A stretch of 64,000 nt of DNA from Neolewinella lacunae (GCF_014349155.1 NZ_JACSIT010000037.1:1-64000); one strand, 5' to 3'. Positions 8,771 to 18,038 are shown, numbered from the stretch's first letter. Notes: a model not told the origin generated them from the letters alone. Numbers and translations: made by a program.

Positions 8771-8790
8771 CATCCTGCGGCCGCGCCCAA
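8771..8790 (-). repeat. Modular repeat: core only, inverted
   Basis: CCTGCGGCCGCGCCC, the core on the minus strand, about 60 bases after the previous copy and 55 before the start codon of the next gene, so it lies in its untranslated leader or promoter. Confidence 0.7.
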
Positions 8791-8844
8791 ACGGAACCCA
8801 TGTTCATTATCCACCCTCAAACCCCGCTGAAAAACCGAAAAATT

Positions 8845-11652
8845 ATGCTCCACCGTTACTCCCTCCTGCTCTTCCTCCTGGCCCTCGGCCTGGGCATTTC
8901 CGCCCAAGACTGCCAGTACCAACTTTTGCTGACCGACACCGAAGAGGACGGTTGGAACGGCGGGGAAGTCACCCTGCGCGTCGCCGGGGTCGCAACCACC
9001 TACACCCTGACCCGCGAGATGAACGACGCGGGCCAAACGACGGTATTTTTTATGGTCAACGACGGAGATGAGGTACAGATCGACTTCCGCGGCGGGGCCT
9101 TCCCCGAAGAAATCGGCTTTTCCATCCTGGACAACAACGACAGCCTGATCTACACCGCGCCGGCTAACCTGATGACGACCACCAACCTCTTCAGCTTCAC
9201 GGCCGCCTGCGTCGCTTGCGCCGGTCCGCCGGCAGCCAGCGTCGTCTTTTCCCGCGTTCGTTCCACCTCCGTGGAAGTGACTTTCGCCGCCGGCCCCAGC
9301 GCCGCCAACCCACTCTACCGCCTGGAATACGGCCCCGGCAACTTCGACCCCAACACGGGAAGTATCGGCCAGACCATCACCCGCGCCGATACCATGTTCC
9401 GCATCAACAACCTGATGCCCGATACGCGCTACCAGTTCTGGATCAGCACCATTTGCCAGGCGGAAAGCGACACGACCGCCCGGCGCGGACCCTTTGAAGT
9501 CCTCACCCAAAAGCGGGCGGACGTGGGCATCACCGCGCTCATGTCTCCGCAAACGGGCTGCGACCTGGGCCTGGAGGAAGTGACCATCGGCATCACCAAC
9601 TTCGGCGGGGAACCCCAGCAGTTCTTTAATGTCGATTACCTCATCAACGACCAGCCGGCGGGCGTCTCCCGCCCCGAAGACGGCATCTTTACCGGTGTGG
9701 TGGGTGTAGACAGCACGGAGTTTTTCACCTTTGACCTGCGGGCCTCCCTCAATCGCCCCGGCACGTATAAATTCACGCTTTTCACCCAACTGGAAGGCGA
9801 TGAAGACCCCAGCAACGACACGTTGGTCATTTTCGTCAACCACGTCCCCCTCATCACCAACTTCCCCTACCACGAAGATTTTGAGGCGAACGACGGCTTC
9901 TGGTACAAGGAGCGCGCGGGCCGGGCGGCGGCTAGTTGGCGCTGGGGCGAACCCCTGGGCACCATCATCGACCGAGCCCCCGATGGCCGCAACGCCTGGG
10001 TGACGAACCTGCGCGGCGACTACAACAACGAAGAAAAAAGCTACCTCTATTCGCCCTGTTTTGACCTGGCCGACATGACCGAAGCCCCCCTCTTCAGCGC
10101 CGTCTTGCAGGTGGAAACGGAGGCGGATTTCGACAACGTCTACCTGGAAATGACCAAAGACCGGGGCGAGAACTGGTCGCGCGTGGAAAACAGTCCCGCC
10201 GCCTTCAGTTGGTACAATGACCTTGCCAACCGCTACTGGGAAGGCGATGGTGGCTTCAACGGGATGCCGCGCCTGGTAGGCAACCTGCTGGAAGGCGCGG
10301 CCGGTGAAGAAATTCAACTCCGCTTCGTGTTCAACAGTGGCCTGAGCGACACCCGGGAAGGAGTGCTGGTGGACGCCGTCAGCCTGGGGCAGCGCGCCGA
10401 ACGCAACCTGGCGGCAGTCTCTGCCGAGGGCGATGCCGACTGCGGCATCCTCAGCAATACCGAGCTTACTTTCACCTTCGCCAACGTGGGGACGACCACG
10501 GCCGACAACATCCAGCTCAGCTTTTCCGCCGATGGCGTAATGAATACCGAGACTTTCCCGGATTCACTCCGTCCCGGCCAACAAGCGACCTACACCTTCC
10601 TGGAAGGTACTCCCGGCAACGCCTTCTCCGGCCCCATTCGTTTCTGGGTCAGCCTGGCCGACGATGTGGAGCCGGGCAACGATACCACGCTGTTGTTTTT
10701 CCAAGGCATCCAGGATTTGCCCTTCTTTGAAGGCTTCGACGGAGCGGGCGTTCCGGAAAAATGGCGGGCGGACGATGACTTTACCATCGGGGTGCGCCCA
10801 GGCAATGCCTCGGCTACGCTCTCGACCCTGCTGAATGCCGCCGATACCCTCGGGACCTTTGCGACGGCTACCTACCGGGATATTCTGACGACGGACACGC
10901 TTCGCTTTGACGTAGCCTTGAGCGACACTGATAACCCCGACGAATACACCGGCGTGGCCAGCCTGACGATTCTGGCGGACTACTGCGACGCGGCGGCTCC
11001 TCTCTTTCAGTTCGACACCCTCCAGCCGGGTTCCTACGCGCTGGCCATTCCGGAGGAAGCTGCTGGCGTAGCGGGATTCATCTTCGAGGTGCGCCGCCTG
11101 AGCGGTAGTTTCGTTGTTGACTACGACAACATCAGCATTGCCCGCTGTCCGGAAAGCCTGGGCTTGATTCCCGCCATCGTAGGCGTTAGTCGCGCGGGCC
11201 GGGCGGATGCGCTGGTGACGATTGTCCCCACCGCTGGTTTGCCTCCTTACCGCTACGAGTGGTCGACGGGCGACGAGGGGGCCACGGTCGACGGACTGGC
11301 CGAAGGGGAAGTGACCGTGATCGTCACCGACGCCGTAGGCTGCACCGATGCGGTTACCTTCACCATCGATATGACCGTGGCCGTTGACCAGGACAATGAA
11401 TTGCTGGCAGGATTACTGCTCTCTCCCAACCCCACGGACGGCCGCTTGAACCTCCAACTCACCCTCCCCGAAGCTGCGCCGCTGCGGGCCGATGTGTACG
11501 ACCTCACCGGCCGTCGGGTGCTGCGCCGCGACTTCGGCACCCAGCGCGAACTCAACACCGCACTCGACCTGACGGCCTACCCGGCGGGCATTTACCTGGT
11601 GCGCCTCCAAGCGGGAGACGCTGCAAAAACTGTCCGGGTCATCAAACGATAG
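8845..11652 (+). CDS. Large secreted T9SS substrate with FN3-like, CARDB-like and sorting domains
   Basis: A 935-residue extracellular or surface protein. The ATG at 8845 is chosen because it begins a clean signal peptide (LLLFLLALGLGISAQ, cut before Asp); the longer frame upstream is made of repeat sequence. Visible in order: an N-terminal beta domain (about 20-115), a fibronectin type III-like domain (about 120-215, ending RGPFEVLTQ), a CARDB-like Ig domain (about 220-325), a MAM/laminin-like jelly-roll (about 330-510), a second CARDB-like domain, another jelly-roll, an SprB-type repeat (PPYRYEWSTGDEG, GEVTVIVTDAVGC) and the C-terminal T9SS type A sorting domain from about residue 862 (SPNPTDGRLNL, YDLTGRRV, YPAGIYLVRL, ending VIKR). 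No enzyme active site is visible; likely adhesion. Confidence 0.88.
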   Translation: MLHRYSLLLFLLALGLGISAQDCQYQLLLTDTEEDGWNGGEVTLRVAGVATTYTLTREMNDAGQTTVFFMVNDGDEVQIDFRGGAFPEEIGFSILDNNDSLIYTAPANLMTTTNLFSFTAACVACAGPPAASVVFSRVRSTSVEVTFAAGPSAANPLYRLEYGPGNFDPNTGSIGQTITRADTMFRINNLMPDTRYQFWISTICQAESDTTARRGPFEVLTQKRADVGITALMSPQTGCDLGLEEVTIGITNFGGEPQQFFNVDYLINDQPAGVSRPEDGIFTGVVGVDSTEFFTFDLRASLNRPGTYKFTLFTQLEGDEDPSNDTLVIFVNHVPLITNFPYHEDFEANDGFWYKERAGRAAASWRWGEPLGTIIDRAPDGRNAWVTNLRGDYNNEEKSYLYSPCFDLADMTEAPLFSAVLQVETEADFDNVYLEMTKDRGENWSRVENSPAAFSWYNDLANRYWEGDGGFNGMPRLVGNLLEGAAGEEIQLRFVFNSGLSDTREGVLVDAVSLGQRAERNLAAVSAEGDADCGILSNTELTFTFANVGTTTADNIQLSFSADGVMNTETFPDSLRPGQQATYTFLEGTPGNAFSGPIRFWVSLADDVEPGNDTTLLFFQGIQDLPFFEGFDGAGVPEKWRADDDFTIGVRPGNASATLSTLLNAADTLGTFATATYRDILTTDTLRFDVALSDTDNPDEYTGVASLTILADYCDAAAPLFQFDTLQPGSYALAIPEEAAGVAGFIFEVRRLSGSFVVDYDNISIARCPESLGLIPAIVGVSRAGRADALVTIVPTAGLPPYRYEWSTGDEGATVDGLAEGEVTVIVTDAVGCTDAVTFTIDMTVAVDQDNELLAGLLLSPNPTDGRLNLQLTLPEAAPLRADVYDLTGRRVLRRDFGTQRELNTALDLTAYPAGIYLVRLQAGDAAKTVRVIKR

Positions 11653-11695
11653 GAATGGGCAGCAAACTAATTTCCGGGGGATGCCTTATTGAAGC

Positions 11696-12859
11696 ATGAA
11701 GATTGGAGTAGTATGTTATCCCACCTACGGAGGGAGTGGTGTATTGGCCACGGAATTGGGCCTGGGGCTGGCGCGACGCGGCCACGAGATCCACTTTATT
11801 ACCTACCGCCGGCCGGCCCGGCTGGGGGTGTTCCAGGCCAACGTCTTTTACCACGAGGTCGATAGTGGCTCGGATTATCCCCTGTTTGAATTCGCGCCCT
11901 ACGAAACTTCCCTGGCCTCCAAGTTGGTGGATGTGGTGGAAAACTACGGCCTGGATCTGTTGCACGTGCACTACGCGGTGCCCCACGCCTCGGTGGCCTA
12001 CATGGCGCGGAAAATTTTGGTCAGCCGGGGCCGCTACGTGCCCTTCGTTACTACCCTGCACGGAACCGACATTACGCTGGTGGGCACCAACGCCGCCTTT
12101 GCGCCCACTATCACTTTTGCAATCAACAAGTCGGATGGCGTTACCGCCGTTTCCCAGTCGCTCCGCAGCGATACGCTGAGCAATTTCGCGATTTGCAACC
12201 CCATCGAGGTGATCTACAACTTCATTGATTTCAAGCGATTCCGCCGCGACAACAAGGAGCACTTCAAGGCCGCCATCGCCCCGAACAAGGAACGCATCCT
12301 CATCCACGTCTCCAACTTCCGGCCGGTTAAGCGCGTCGACGACGTGATCTACATTTTCAAGATTGTCCACGATGCCATCCCCAGCAAACTCCTCCTCATC
12401 GGCGATGGGCCGGAGCGGGGGCGTTGCGAAGACCTGAGCCGGCGGCTGGGGCTGAGCCAAGACATTCGCTTCCTCGGCAAACAAGATGCGATTGAGGAGT
12501 TGCTCGCGGTTTCGGACGTCTTCCTGCTGCCTTCGGAGAGCGAAAGCTTCGGTCTGGCGGCGCTGGAAGCCATGGCCTGCCAGGTGCCCGTAGTTTCCAG
12601 CAACGTGGGTGGTATTCCCGAAGTCAATATCGATGGGCAGACGGGCTTCCTCTCCGGCGTAGGCATGGTCGATAAAATGGCCGAAGACGTACTCAAAATC
12701 CTGCAAGACGACGCCATCCTGGGCCGCTTTCGCGCCGCCGCCCTGGCCCAGGCCGCCCGCTTCGACATAGAGGAAATCATCCCCAAATACGAAGCCTACT
12801 ACCAGGAGGTGATTGACCGGACGCAGGTGAAGCCTGAGGAGCCGGTGTTTGATTGTTAG
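11696..12859 (+). CDS. bshA: N-acetyl-alpha-D-glucosaminyl L-malate synthase (bacillithiol step 1)
   Basis: GT4 glycosyltransferase that joins GlcNAc from UDP-GlcNAc to L-malate, the first step of bacillithiol synthesis in the cytosol. 387 residues, the usual length. N-terminal GT-B half with the BshA hallmarks YPTYGGSGVLATELG (residues 8-22) and LLHVHYAVPHA (about 89-99), then TTLHGTDITLVG; C-terminal half with NFRPVKRVDDV and the nucleotide-sugar acid motif SESESFGLAALEAMAC, where the E-x7-E pair is intact. The ATG at 11696 gives the expected N-terminus MKIGVVCYPTYGG. It follows a T9SS substrate gene by 43 bases and precedes an unrelated toxin-antitoxin pair; bshB and bshC are not in the window. 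Confidence 0.95.
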   Translation: MKIGVVCYPTYGGSGVLATELGLGLARRGHEIHFITYRRPARLGVFQANVFYHEVDSGSDYPLFEFAPYETSLASKLVDVVENYGLDLLHVHYAVPHASVAYMARKILVSRGRYVPFVTTLHGTDITLVGTNAAFAPTITFAINKSDGVTAVSQSLRSDTLSNFAICNPIEVIYNFIDFKRFRRDNKEHFKAAIAPNKERILIHVSNFRPVKRVDDVIYIFKIVHDAIPSKLLLIGDGPERGRCEDLSRRLGLSQDIRFLGKQDAIEELLAVSDVFLLPSESESFGLAALEAMACQVPVVSSNVGGIPEVNIDGQTGFLSGVGMVDKMAEDVLKILQDDAILGRFRAAALAQAARFDIEEIIPKYEAYYQEVIDRTQVKPEEPVFDC

Positions 12860-12917
12860 CCCGGAACTGGGCAACTATTGGGGGTGGTTTTTGCGTTGTT
12901 CCTTAAAATTTGCTGCC

Positions 12918-13139
12918 ATGAGTACGACGGTGTCCGATCTTTCTGCTGATCAGTTGAAAGAAGTTGTTTTAACTATCTTTCGGGAACACCCGGAACTGAT
13001 TAAACATGCGGTTATGGAAATTCTCGAACAAAATCCCGCATCCGCCACGGAAGATGCTGCCGCCCGACGGGAAAGAATGCGTGCCTTGATTCAGGAAGAT
13101 TTTGACCAGTATGACAGTACTTTCAAGGCTCTGGCGTGA
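12918..13139 (+). CDS. Antitoxin of the Doc-type toxin
   Basis: A 73-residue acidic, helical protein. The ATG at 12918 is preferred over an earlier in-frame ATG at 12849 that overlaps bshA. The C-terminal half (RRERMRALIQEDFDQYDSTF) resembles the toxin-neutralising tail of Fic/Doc antitoxins. The N-terminal half shows no clear Phd/AbrB DNA-binding pattern, so it may belong to a non-Phd antitoxin class. Its TGA overlaps the toxin's GTG start by four bases (GTGA), tying the two translations together. Confidence 0.72.
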   Translation: MSTTVSDLSADQLKEVVLTIFREHPELIKHAVMEILEQNPASATEDAAARRERMRALIQEDFDQYDSTFKALA

Positions 13140-13558
13140 GTATCAGTTATCTGGAATACGATGATATCGTACTCATCAATCAGATGAGTATAGAGCAGCA
13201 CGGTGGTAATTTTGTCCCCCCACATAATTTCTTGAAAGAGGAAGGACTTCTTTATACGCTAGAATCCGTGGGCGCTGAAATGTTTGGAGCACCGCTTTAC
13301 CCTTCCATCCCGGATGAGGCGGCTATTTACATGTTTAACATCATTAGCAACCACGTTTTCCAGGATGGAAATAAGCGAACGGGATTAGAAGCTGCGCTGC
13401 TTTTCTTGAAACTCAACGGCCACCGTTTAGTATCCGGGGAGACCGAGGCAGACATCTCCCCCGACGAACTTTACCACTTCACCATGGCCGTTGCGGCGGG
13501 GGAGCACAACCTGGATGCGGTGCGGGACTGGTTTGCGGTGCACGCCAAAGAGAAATAG
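13136..13558 (+). CDS. doc: Doc-type Fic toxin (death on curing)
   Basis: Fic-fold toxin of the Doc class; known Doc proteins phosphorylate elongation factor Tu and stop translation. 140 residues. The Fic motif is complete at about residue 73: HVFQDGNKRTGLEA, giving the catalytic His, the phosphate-binding acid and the Lys seen in Doc kinases (GNKR rather than the GNGR of AMP-transferring Fic enzymes). The GTG start at 13136 overlaps the antitoxin stop. The pair lies between bshA and a convergent YceI gene; the REPIN-like hairpin at 13603 is just downstream. Substrate is inferred from family. Confidence 0.88.
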   Translation: MSISYLEYDDIVLINQMSIEQHGGNFVPPHNFLKEEGLLYTLESVGAEMFGAPLYPSIPDEAAIYMFNIISNHVFQDGNKRTGLEAALLFLKLNGHRLVSGETEADISPDELYHFTMAVAAGEHNLDAVRDWFAVHAKEK

Positions 13559-13602
13559 CTGGGTGGGGTGTTGGCCTTTCCTTGCTCTTATACTTTTCCT
13601 TG

Positions 13603-13654
13603 GCACCTGCGGCCGCGCCCCAATTGTTTTTCATTGTGGCGCGGCCGCAGGTGC
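13603..13654. repeat. REPIN-like perfect inverted pair of repeat cores
   Basis: Two core units in opposite orientation: GCACCTGCGGCCGCGCC (13603-13619) and its exact 17-nt reverse complement (13638-13654), with an 18-base AT-rich loop holding a further CAAT/ATTG pair. It lies between convergent genes (doc and a yceI-like gene), so it could act as a two-way terminator. Confidence 0.85.
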
Positions 13655-13699
13655 AGTGAAATGCCTAAATAATAAGGAAGGCTCCGGGGTAGACGAACC

Positions 13700-14245
13700 C
13701 TATTCTACCACGGCGTCTACCGTTACGGGAACCTCATCCTTGGGGCCATCTCCCGTAAAGCGGAATTGGCGACGATCTATTGTAGCCGTAGCGTGCAGCC
13801 GGTAAGGGCCGCTGCCGCTGAGCGTAAAGTCAATCGGTATTTCCCGCGTTACCCCTTTCATTTTTACGCGGGCGTTGGCGCGGTAGCTTCCCGGTGTGTC
13901 CCCGGGGGCCGCCCCGTCGATGGTGATGCTGGCCGTGGCGAATTTGCGACTGTGAAAGTAATCTTTCTTCTTGTGCAACGATTGCTCCAGGTCTTTCCAT
14001 CTGCAGGTGATGGACGCCATATCCAGGGTAGCCGTAACCCCAATCTGCAGCGGTTGGTCGAGCCGCTCCAGGCGGTCAAATTTCCACTGTTCAACGGTAA
14101 ACACATTAGGGCTGCCAGCGTCGCCAACGAAGGTGATGGTGCCCGGTGCGGTGGCGGGGAATTCCACCCGGCTACTGGCCATGGCCCCGAAGACCAATAA
14201 CGCGAACAGTAAGGCAGGCAGGAAAATGAAATAACGAAAACGCAT
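13700..14245 (-). CDS. YceI-family lipid-binding-like secreted protein
   Basis: A 181-residue exported protein: signal peptide or anchor at residues 1-25 (FIFLPALLFALLVFGAMASS), then a YceI-type lipocalin-like barrel (VTATLDMASITCRWKDLEQSL, DYFHSRKFATASITI, GVTREIPIDFTL and a closing VPVTVDAVVE). YceI proteins bind isoprenoid-like lipids in the periplasm; the ligand here is not known. The ATG at 14245 is used because upstream residues in this frame are antisense to the neighbour. The larger gene upstream on the same strand also ends in a YceI-like domain, 41 bases away, so the two are likely co-transcribed. Confidence 0.85.
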   Translation of the reverse strand: MRFRYFIFLPALLFALLVFGAMASSRVEFPATAPGTITFVGDAGSPNVFTVEQWKFDRLERLDQPLQIGVTATLDMASITCRWKDLEQSLHKKKDYFHSRKFATASITIDGAAPGDTPGSYRANARVKMKGVTREIPIDFTLSGSGPYRLHATATIDRRQFRFTGDGPKDEVPVTVDAVVE

Positions 14246-14286
14246 AACGAATGATTTAGTGCCCGAAGGCGGTTTGACAGACAGGA

Positions 14287-16605
14287 TCAGGCGGCGCGCT
14301 GTGCGGTGAGGGCGGCAGAAAACTCCAGGCGTCGGCGCGCTTCCGCTGGCCCGTCGGGGCCAGCGACGCCGAATACCTCCGGGAAATCCAGCCAGAAGGT
14401 GGCCGCCGCACGCAATTCCCCGTTCGGGGCCGGCGTGAAGGTGCTGCGCAAGGTGACGGTGATCTTTTGCCCAAGGATTTCCAGTGTAGCGGGCAAGTCG
14501 ATACCCTGCTCCACGCCCAGCCGCCAGGGAGCGGGCACCCGGCAAGGTGGGATGGTCAGTGCCGCCGTCGGATAGCGCCCCGCCCGCAGCAGCGTGCCGA
14601 GTACGTAGTCGTCCAGCGCAGTAGAACTGGTGCGAATGGCCGCCACCGGCAACTCGAAGCGACCGCTGATCTGACGGCCATTATCCGCAAGGAAAAACTG
14701 ACCGCTGAGCCGACGGACTTCGCCTGCGTAGCGATCCAGCGGCGCGGGAAAACCAAAGAACAGGCCCGGCGGATCTGCTTCGTCCTGATTCACGACGTAG
14801 CGGGCGCCCAGGGCCAGCGGCGGCTGGAAAGTATCGCGGGCCTGGGCAGCCAGGGCCGCAGCGGGAGCAACGTAACCAATGCTGGCCCACGGGGCTGACG
14901 GAATATCCGCAGCAATTGCGGCTGGCGTAAATCCCGCCTCGGGCCGATTAAGCGCCCGAAACGCCACGGCAATCTTCTGGATAAGTTCTTGCAGCCCCTG
15001 GCCATCCGCCCCGACGGCCACCGGATCGCCGTAGTTGGTGCTTACCGCTTCATGACAGTTGAATTGACTGAACAGGGCGTAAGTGACCGCGTAGTTCCCC
15101 GTCGGTTCCGCGTAGGGGTGGAGGTCCAGGTACACCCGGCGGTCGAGGGGGCCGAGATCACAGGTGCCTTCCGTCAGACCAAGTTCGCTGCCCAGCGCCG
15201 CTTCAAAGCGAGCGATCAACGGAAAAGCAGCGGTGTATTTGATGGGCAGGCTGATGCGCTGCCGACCCCGTTCCTGGTAGAGACCCGTCCGGATATCGGG
15301 GACCATGGAACGCAACATCAATTGATTGGACCGCAGCCAGCCACGAATGGCCTCGGCGTCGTCGTGGCGGCCACTGTAAATGGAGCGTCCCCGGGGCGAC
15401 TGCAGTACAAAAGCGGGCGTTCCGGTAATTTCCGCAGGAAATTTTGCACTCCGGCTGCAGCGGATTGCGCTGACCATCGCAAAGTGCTCCACCTCATCGG
15501 CAACGGGGCTATCGCTGCCTTGCGGGAGGAAAATGGTCAGGTGGTCTTCGGAGGCGGCCTGCCGGGCCAGCAGGCCGAGTTGGCGGCTTACCGCGCCCCC
15601 GATCTGCCACTTCAACTGGGTATTCACCGCCGCTACCGATACCCAGTTGGCCGCCACATCCATGTTCATGATGAAGAAGTAACCAAAGAAGTTTCCTCCG
15701 CTGTACACCATGCCTTGTTCATCAACGTGGAAAAGCAGGGAGTTGAAACCGTACTGGGCGGTGGTGCCCGCCAGCGCCAGTTCCCGCCCGAGAATCGGAT
15801 TCGCCCCTTTGCGGGCTTCCAGGATGGCCCGGCCGAAGCGGGCGAAATCGCTCGGCGTCGTCCACAAACCCATCGCAGAAAGCTCAGCGTAGCGACGGTT
15901 TTCCAGGATGGGCCGGCCATCTTCCTCGTGGCCCACTGCTGCATTGACCAGTTGGCTTGGCGTGAGTTGCAGCGCGTAAAAGCTGTTTCTCATTCCCAGC
16001 GGACTGAAAACTTCCCGCTTAAGGATTGCGGGGAGAGCTTCTCCGTAGCTGTCTTCCAAAAGGAGCTGGAGCACGAGGTCGTTGCCGTAGGTAGTATTGC
16101 CATCGGGTGGCCGGACTTTATCGGCACGGAGCTTCTTTACCAGGTTGGTGGTAGTGGGCAGGTCCTGGCCAGGCGCCAGGCCGCGTGGTTTGCTGCGTTT
16201 TCCCAGCTGGTAGCGGCCCAGGAGCAGATCGCGTACCGTAAGTGTAGCACCAAAGCGGCCGGCGAGGGGGACGCTGCACAGGTAGCGGTTGACGGGCTGG
16301 TCCAGGTCAATCCGTCCGCGCTCGGCGAGCTGCAATACCGCCAGGCGGATGGGCATCGTCCCCGCCGCACCCGCCGGATAGTACGTGGTCTTGGCGGGGG
16401 CGGGCCCCTCCACTGCGTAAGTGAAGCTGCTATCGAGGGCCGGGGCACTCAGGGCGGCGCTGACGTTTGAGGCGTGAACGTTACGCATTGCCTCTGCCAA
16501 ACGAAAAGACTGCCCATCAATCTGGAACCGGAAAGGAGCGTACAATTGGCCACTGGCAAAGACCGTCAGGAAGAAGAAAAGGAGGGTAACGAATAGGATG
16601 CGCAC
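14287..16605 (-). CDS. Degenerate beta-lactamase-like domain fused to YceI-like domains
   Basis: A 772-residue exported protein (signal peptide 1-19). Residues about 60-360 follow the fold of class C beta-lactamase/serine hydrolases: IRLAVLQLAERGRIDLDQPV, then a Tyr-x-Asn motif (TTYGNDLVLQLLLE) and SPLGMRNSFYAL. However, the catalytic SxxK that should precede the first helix is replaced by AGTMP, so it is probably inactive. Residues about 540-772 look like a YceI domain (RLSGQFFLADNGRQISGRFELP, PATLEILGQKITVTL), like the next gene. A middle section of unclear fold joins them. Together the two genes may form a lipid- or peptidoglycan-binding unit; that is inference. The start is ATG at 16605. 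Confidence 0.75.
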   Translation of the reverse strand: MRILFVTLLFFFLTVFASGQLYAPFRFQIDGQSFRLAEAMRNVHASNVSAALSAPALDSSFTYAVEGPAPAKTTYYPAGAAGTMPIRLAVLQLAERGRIDLDQPVNRYLCSVPLAGRFGATLTVRDLLLGRYQLGKRSKPRGLAPGQDLPTTTNLVKKLRADKVRPPDGNTTYGNDLVLQLLLEDSYGEALPAILKREVFSPLGMRNSFYALQLTPSQLVNAAVGHEEDGRPILENRRYAELSAMGLWTTPSDFARFGRAILEARKGANPILGRELALAGTTAQYGFNSLLFHVDEQGMVYSGGNFFGYFFIMNMDVAANWVSVAAVNTQLKWQIGGAVSRQLGLLARQAASEDHLTIFLPQGSDSPVADEVEHFAMVSAIRCSRSAKFPAEITGTPAFVLQSPRGRSIYSGRHDDAEAIRGWLRSNQLMLRSMVPDIRTGLYQERGRQRISLPIKYTAAFPLIARFEAALGSELGLTEGTCDLGPLDRRVYLDLHPYAEPTGNYAVTYALFSQFNCHEAVSTNYGDPVAVGADGQGLQELIQKIAVAFRALNRPEAGFTPAAIAADIPSAPWASIGYVAPAAALAAQARDTFQPPLALGARYVVNQDEADPPGLFFGFPAPLDRYAGEVRRLSGQFFLADNGRQISGRFELPVAAIRTSSTALDDYVLGTLLRAGRYPTAALTIPPCRVPAPWRLGVEQGIDLPATLEILGQKITVTLRSTFTPAPNGELRAAATFWLDFPEVFGVAGPDGPAEARRRLEFSAALTAQRAA

Positions 16606-16686
16606 GGCAATTGGGGATTGGTTGCCACAAAAGACCGGGTTCCACCGGGCCGCTGCGCTCTAAATCAGGATTTGGGCCGTGTCAAA

Positions 16687-18000
16687 TTATGATTTGCCCC
16701 CAATGGCTTGTCCGAAGCCTTCGTGCGGAAGGGGAGTGGCGTCGATTTTGGCGATGGCTTCCCGGGGGCTGTAGCCATACTGCTTGCGAAAGGCGCGGTT
16801 GAAGGTGGATTTTGAGTTGAAGCCACAGTCGAGGGCCAGGCTCAGCAGGGTATGCTGCTGGTGTTCTCCCGCCGCCAGTTTTGCGATGAAAGCGCTGCAC
16901 CGTCGGGCGTTGATGTAGTCGTTGAAATTCATCGCGTAGGTGGTGTTGATCACCCGGCTCAGGACGGAGGAATTGGTGCCAATGCGCTCGGCGAGGGCGG
17001 CCAGCTTTACTTCGGGGTCGAGGTAATCGGCGTGGACTTCCAGGCGGCGCTCCAGGCGGGCCGCAATGCGCTGCAACTCCGCCGCATCGTTTCCGCCGCG
17101 CTCCGTTTCCGGTGTTGCGGTTGCCGACCTTGCTTCCTCCTCGGGGTCGTCGGGGGCAAAACGCAGCACCCGCGTCAAACGGGGATCGATATCGTAAAAC
17201 TGGATCGCGGCCAGAAAGACCAGGATGGACATCGAGAAAAAACGTTTCCACTCATCGACGTAACTCGGTGAATCCGTCAAAACGGTGATGGCCTCCAGCA
17301 CGAAGGTGATCGAAATGCTGCCCAGCAACAGCAGCAGCAAGTAACTCAGCCCACTCAGCTGAAGATGCCCGGAATTGCTGAACTGCTCGCGCACGTAGCG
17401 CCGGTAGCGTCGGTAATCCATCACCACCAGGCCGAGGTAGATGATGGTCATGATCCGGATGCTCAGGTAAGCGAAAGTGGAGTATAACTTACTTCCGTTC
17501 TCATTGTCCCATTCAGCGGCCGGGCCGCGGGTTCCGTAAAAAAAGGTGAAGTCCTCGCCGAGCCACAGCCACCAGTACAGCCAATCGTAAAGCAAAATGC
17601 CCAACGGCAGGAGGCTGAACAGGGCAAACGGCAGAAAATGCCACCAGTAGCGCCGCCGCCAGGTGAAATCGGTATTGGTAGCGGAGCGGAAATAAAGCCA
17701 CACCAGGGGGCCGAGCAAGGATAGGTTATTCCACGAGCCATAGAACATCAGGGTGGTTCGCCAATCGTGGGCATCGTACCAGCCCGCAAAACCCAGCATC
17801 CACGGAGCAACGTAGAGCGCACCCACCAGCAGGATGCTCGCCGCAAAAAAGTCGCTGATCCGGTCCTGGCGCAACCCCCGCAGCAACAACAAGCACGCGT
17901 AGACGAGGCCTTGGACAAAGCCGATGAGGAGCAGACTGGAGTAGAAGTTGAAGTCGAACACGGCAGCTAAGGTAGGTTTCCCTGCGGCACGGGAAGCCAT
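16687..18000 (-). CDS. Membrane-bound AraC-family regulator with 7-TM sensor
   Basis: A 437-residue regulator: about seven transmembrane helices between residues 17 and 265, then a cytosolic AraC-type double helix-turn-helix (about 330-420, with LAALAERIGTNSSVLSRVIN and LSLALDCGFNSKSTFNRAFRKQYGYSP). This arrangement is frequent in Bacteroidota; ligands are unknown. The ATG at 18000 gives a polar 13-residue extension; a GTG at 17961 (FDFNFYSSLLLIGF next) would give a more usual N-terminus. TACCTTAG at 17967-17974 (minus strand) resembles a -7 box but would leave almost no leader. It sits upstream of the beta-lactamase-like gene on the same strand, 81 bases away, and may control it. Confidence 0.85.
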   Translation of the reverse strand: MASRAAGKPTLAAVFDFNFYSSLLLIGFVQGLVYACLLLLRGLRQDRISDFFAASILLVGALYVAPWMLGFAGWYDAHDWRTTLMFYGSWNNLSLLGPLVWLYFRSATNTDFTWRRRYWWHFLPFALFSLLPLGILLYDWLYWWLWLGEDFTFFYGTRGPAAEWDNENGSKLYSTFAYLSIRIMTIIYLGLVVMDYRRYRRYVREQFSNSGHLQLSGLSYLLLLLLGSISITFVLEAITVLTDSPSYVDEWKRFFSMSILVFLAAIQFYDIDPRLTRVLRFAPDDPEEEARSATATPETERGGNDAAELQRIAARLERRLEVHADYLDPEVKLAALAERIGTNSSVLSRVINTTYAMNFNDYINARRCSAFIAKLAAGEHQQHTLLSLALDCGFNSKSTFNRAFRKQYGYSPREAIAKIDATPLPHEGFGQAIGGKS

Positions 18001-18038
18001 AATTCATGGGGGGGGAGTTCCCCAAGGAGCCTGCATTT

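Noticed and set aside
8731..8844. In-frame N-terminal extension of the T9SS substrate
   Set aside because: It runs through repeat core sequence and delays the signal peptide; the ATG at 8845 is the natural start.
8617..10317. 566-residue minus-strand frame opposite the T9SS substrate
   Set aside because: Low-complexity Gly/Val/Ala-rich shadow frame of a GC-rich gene; no domain or start context.
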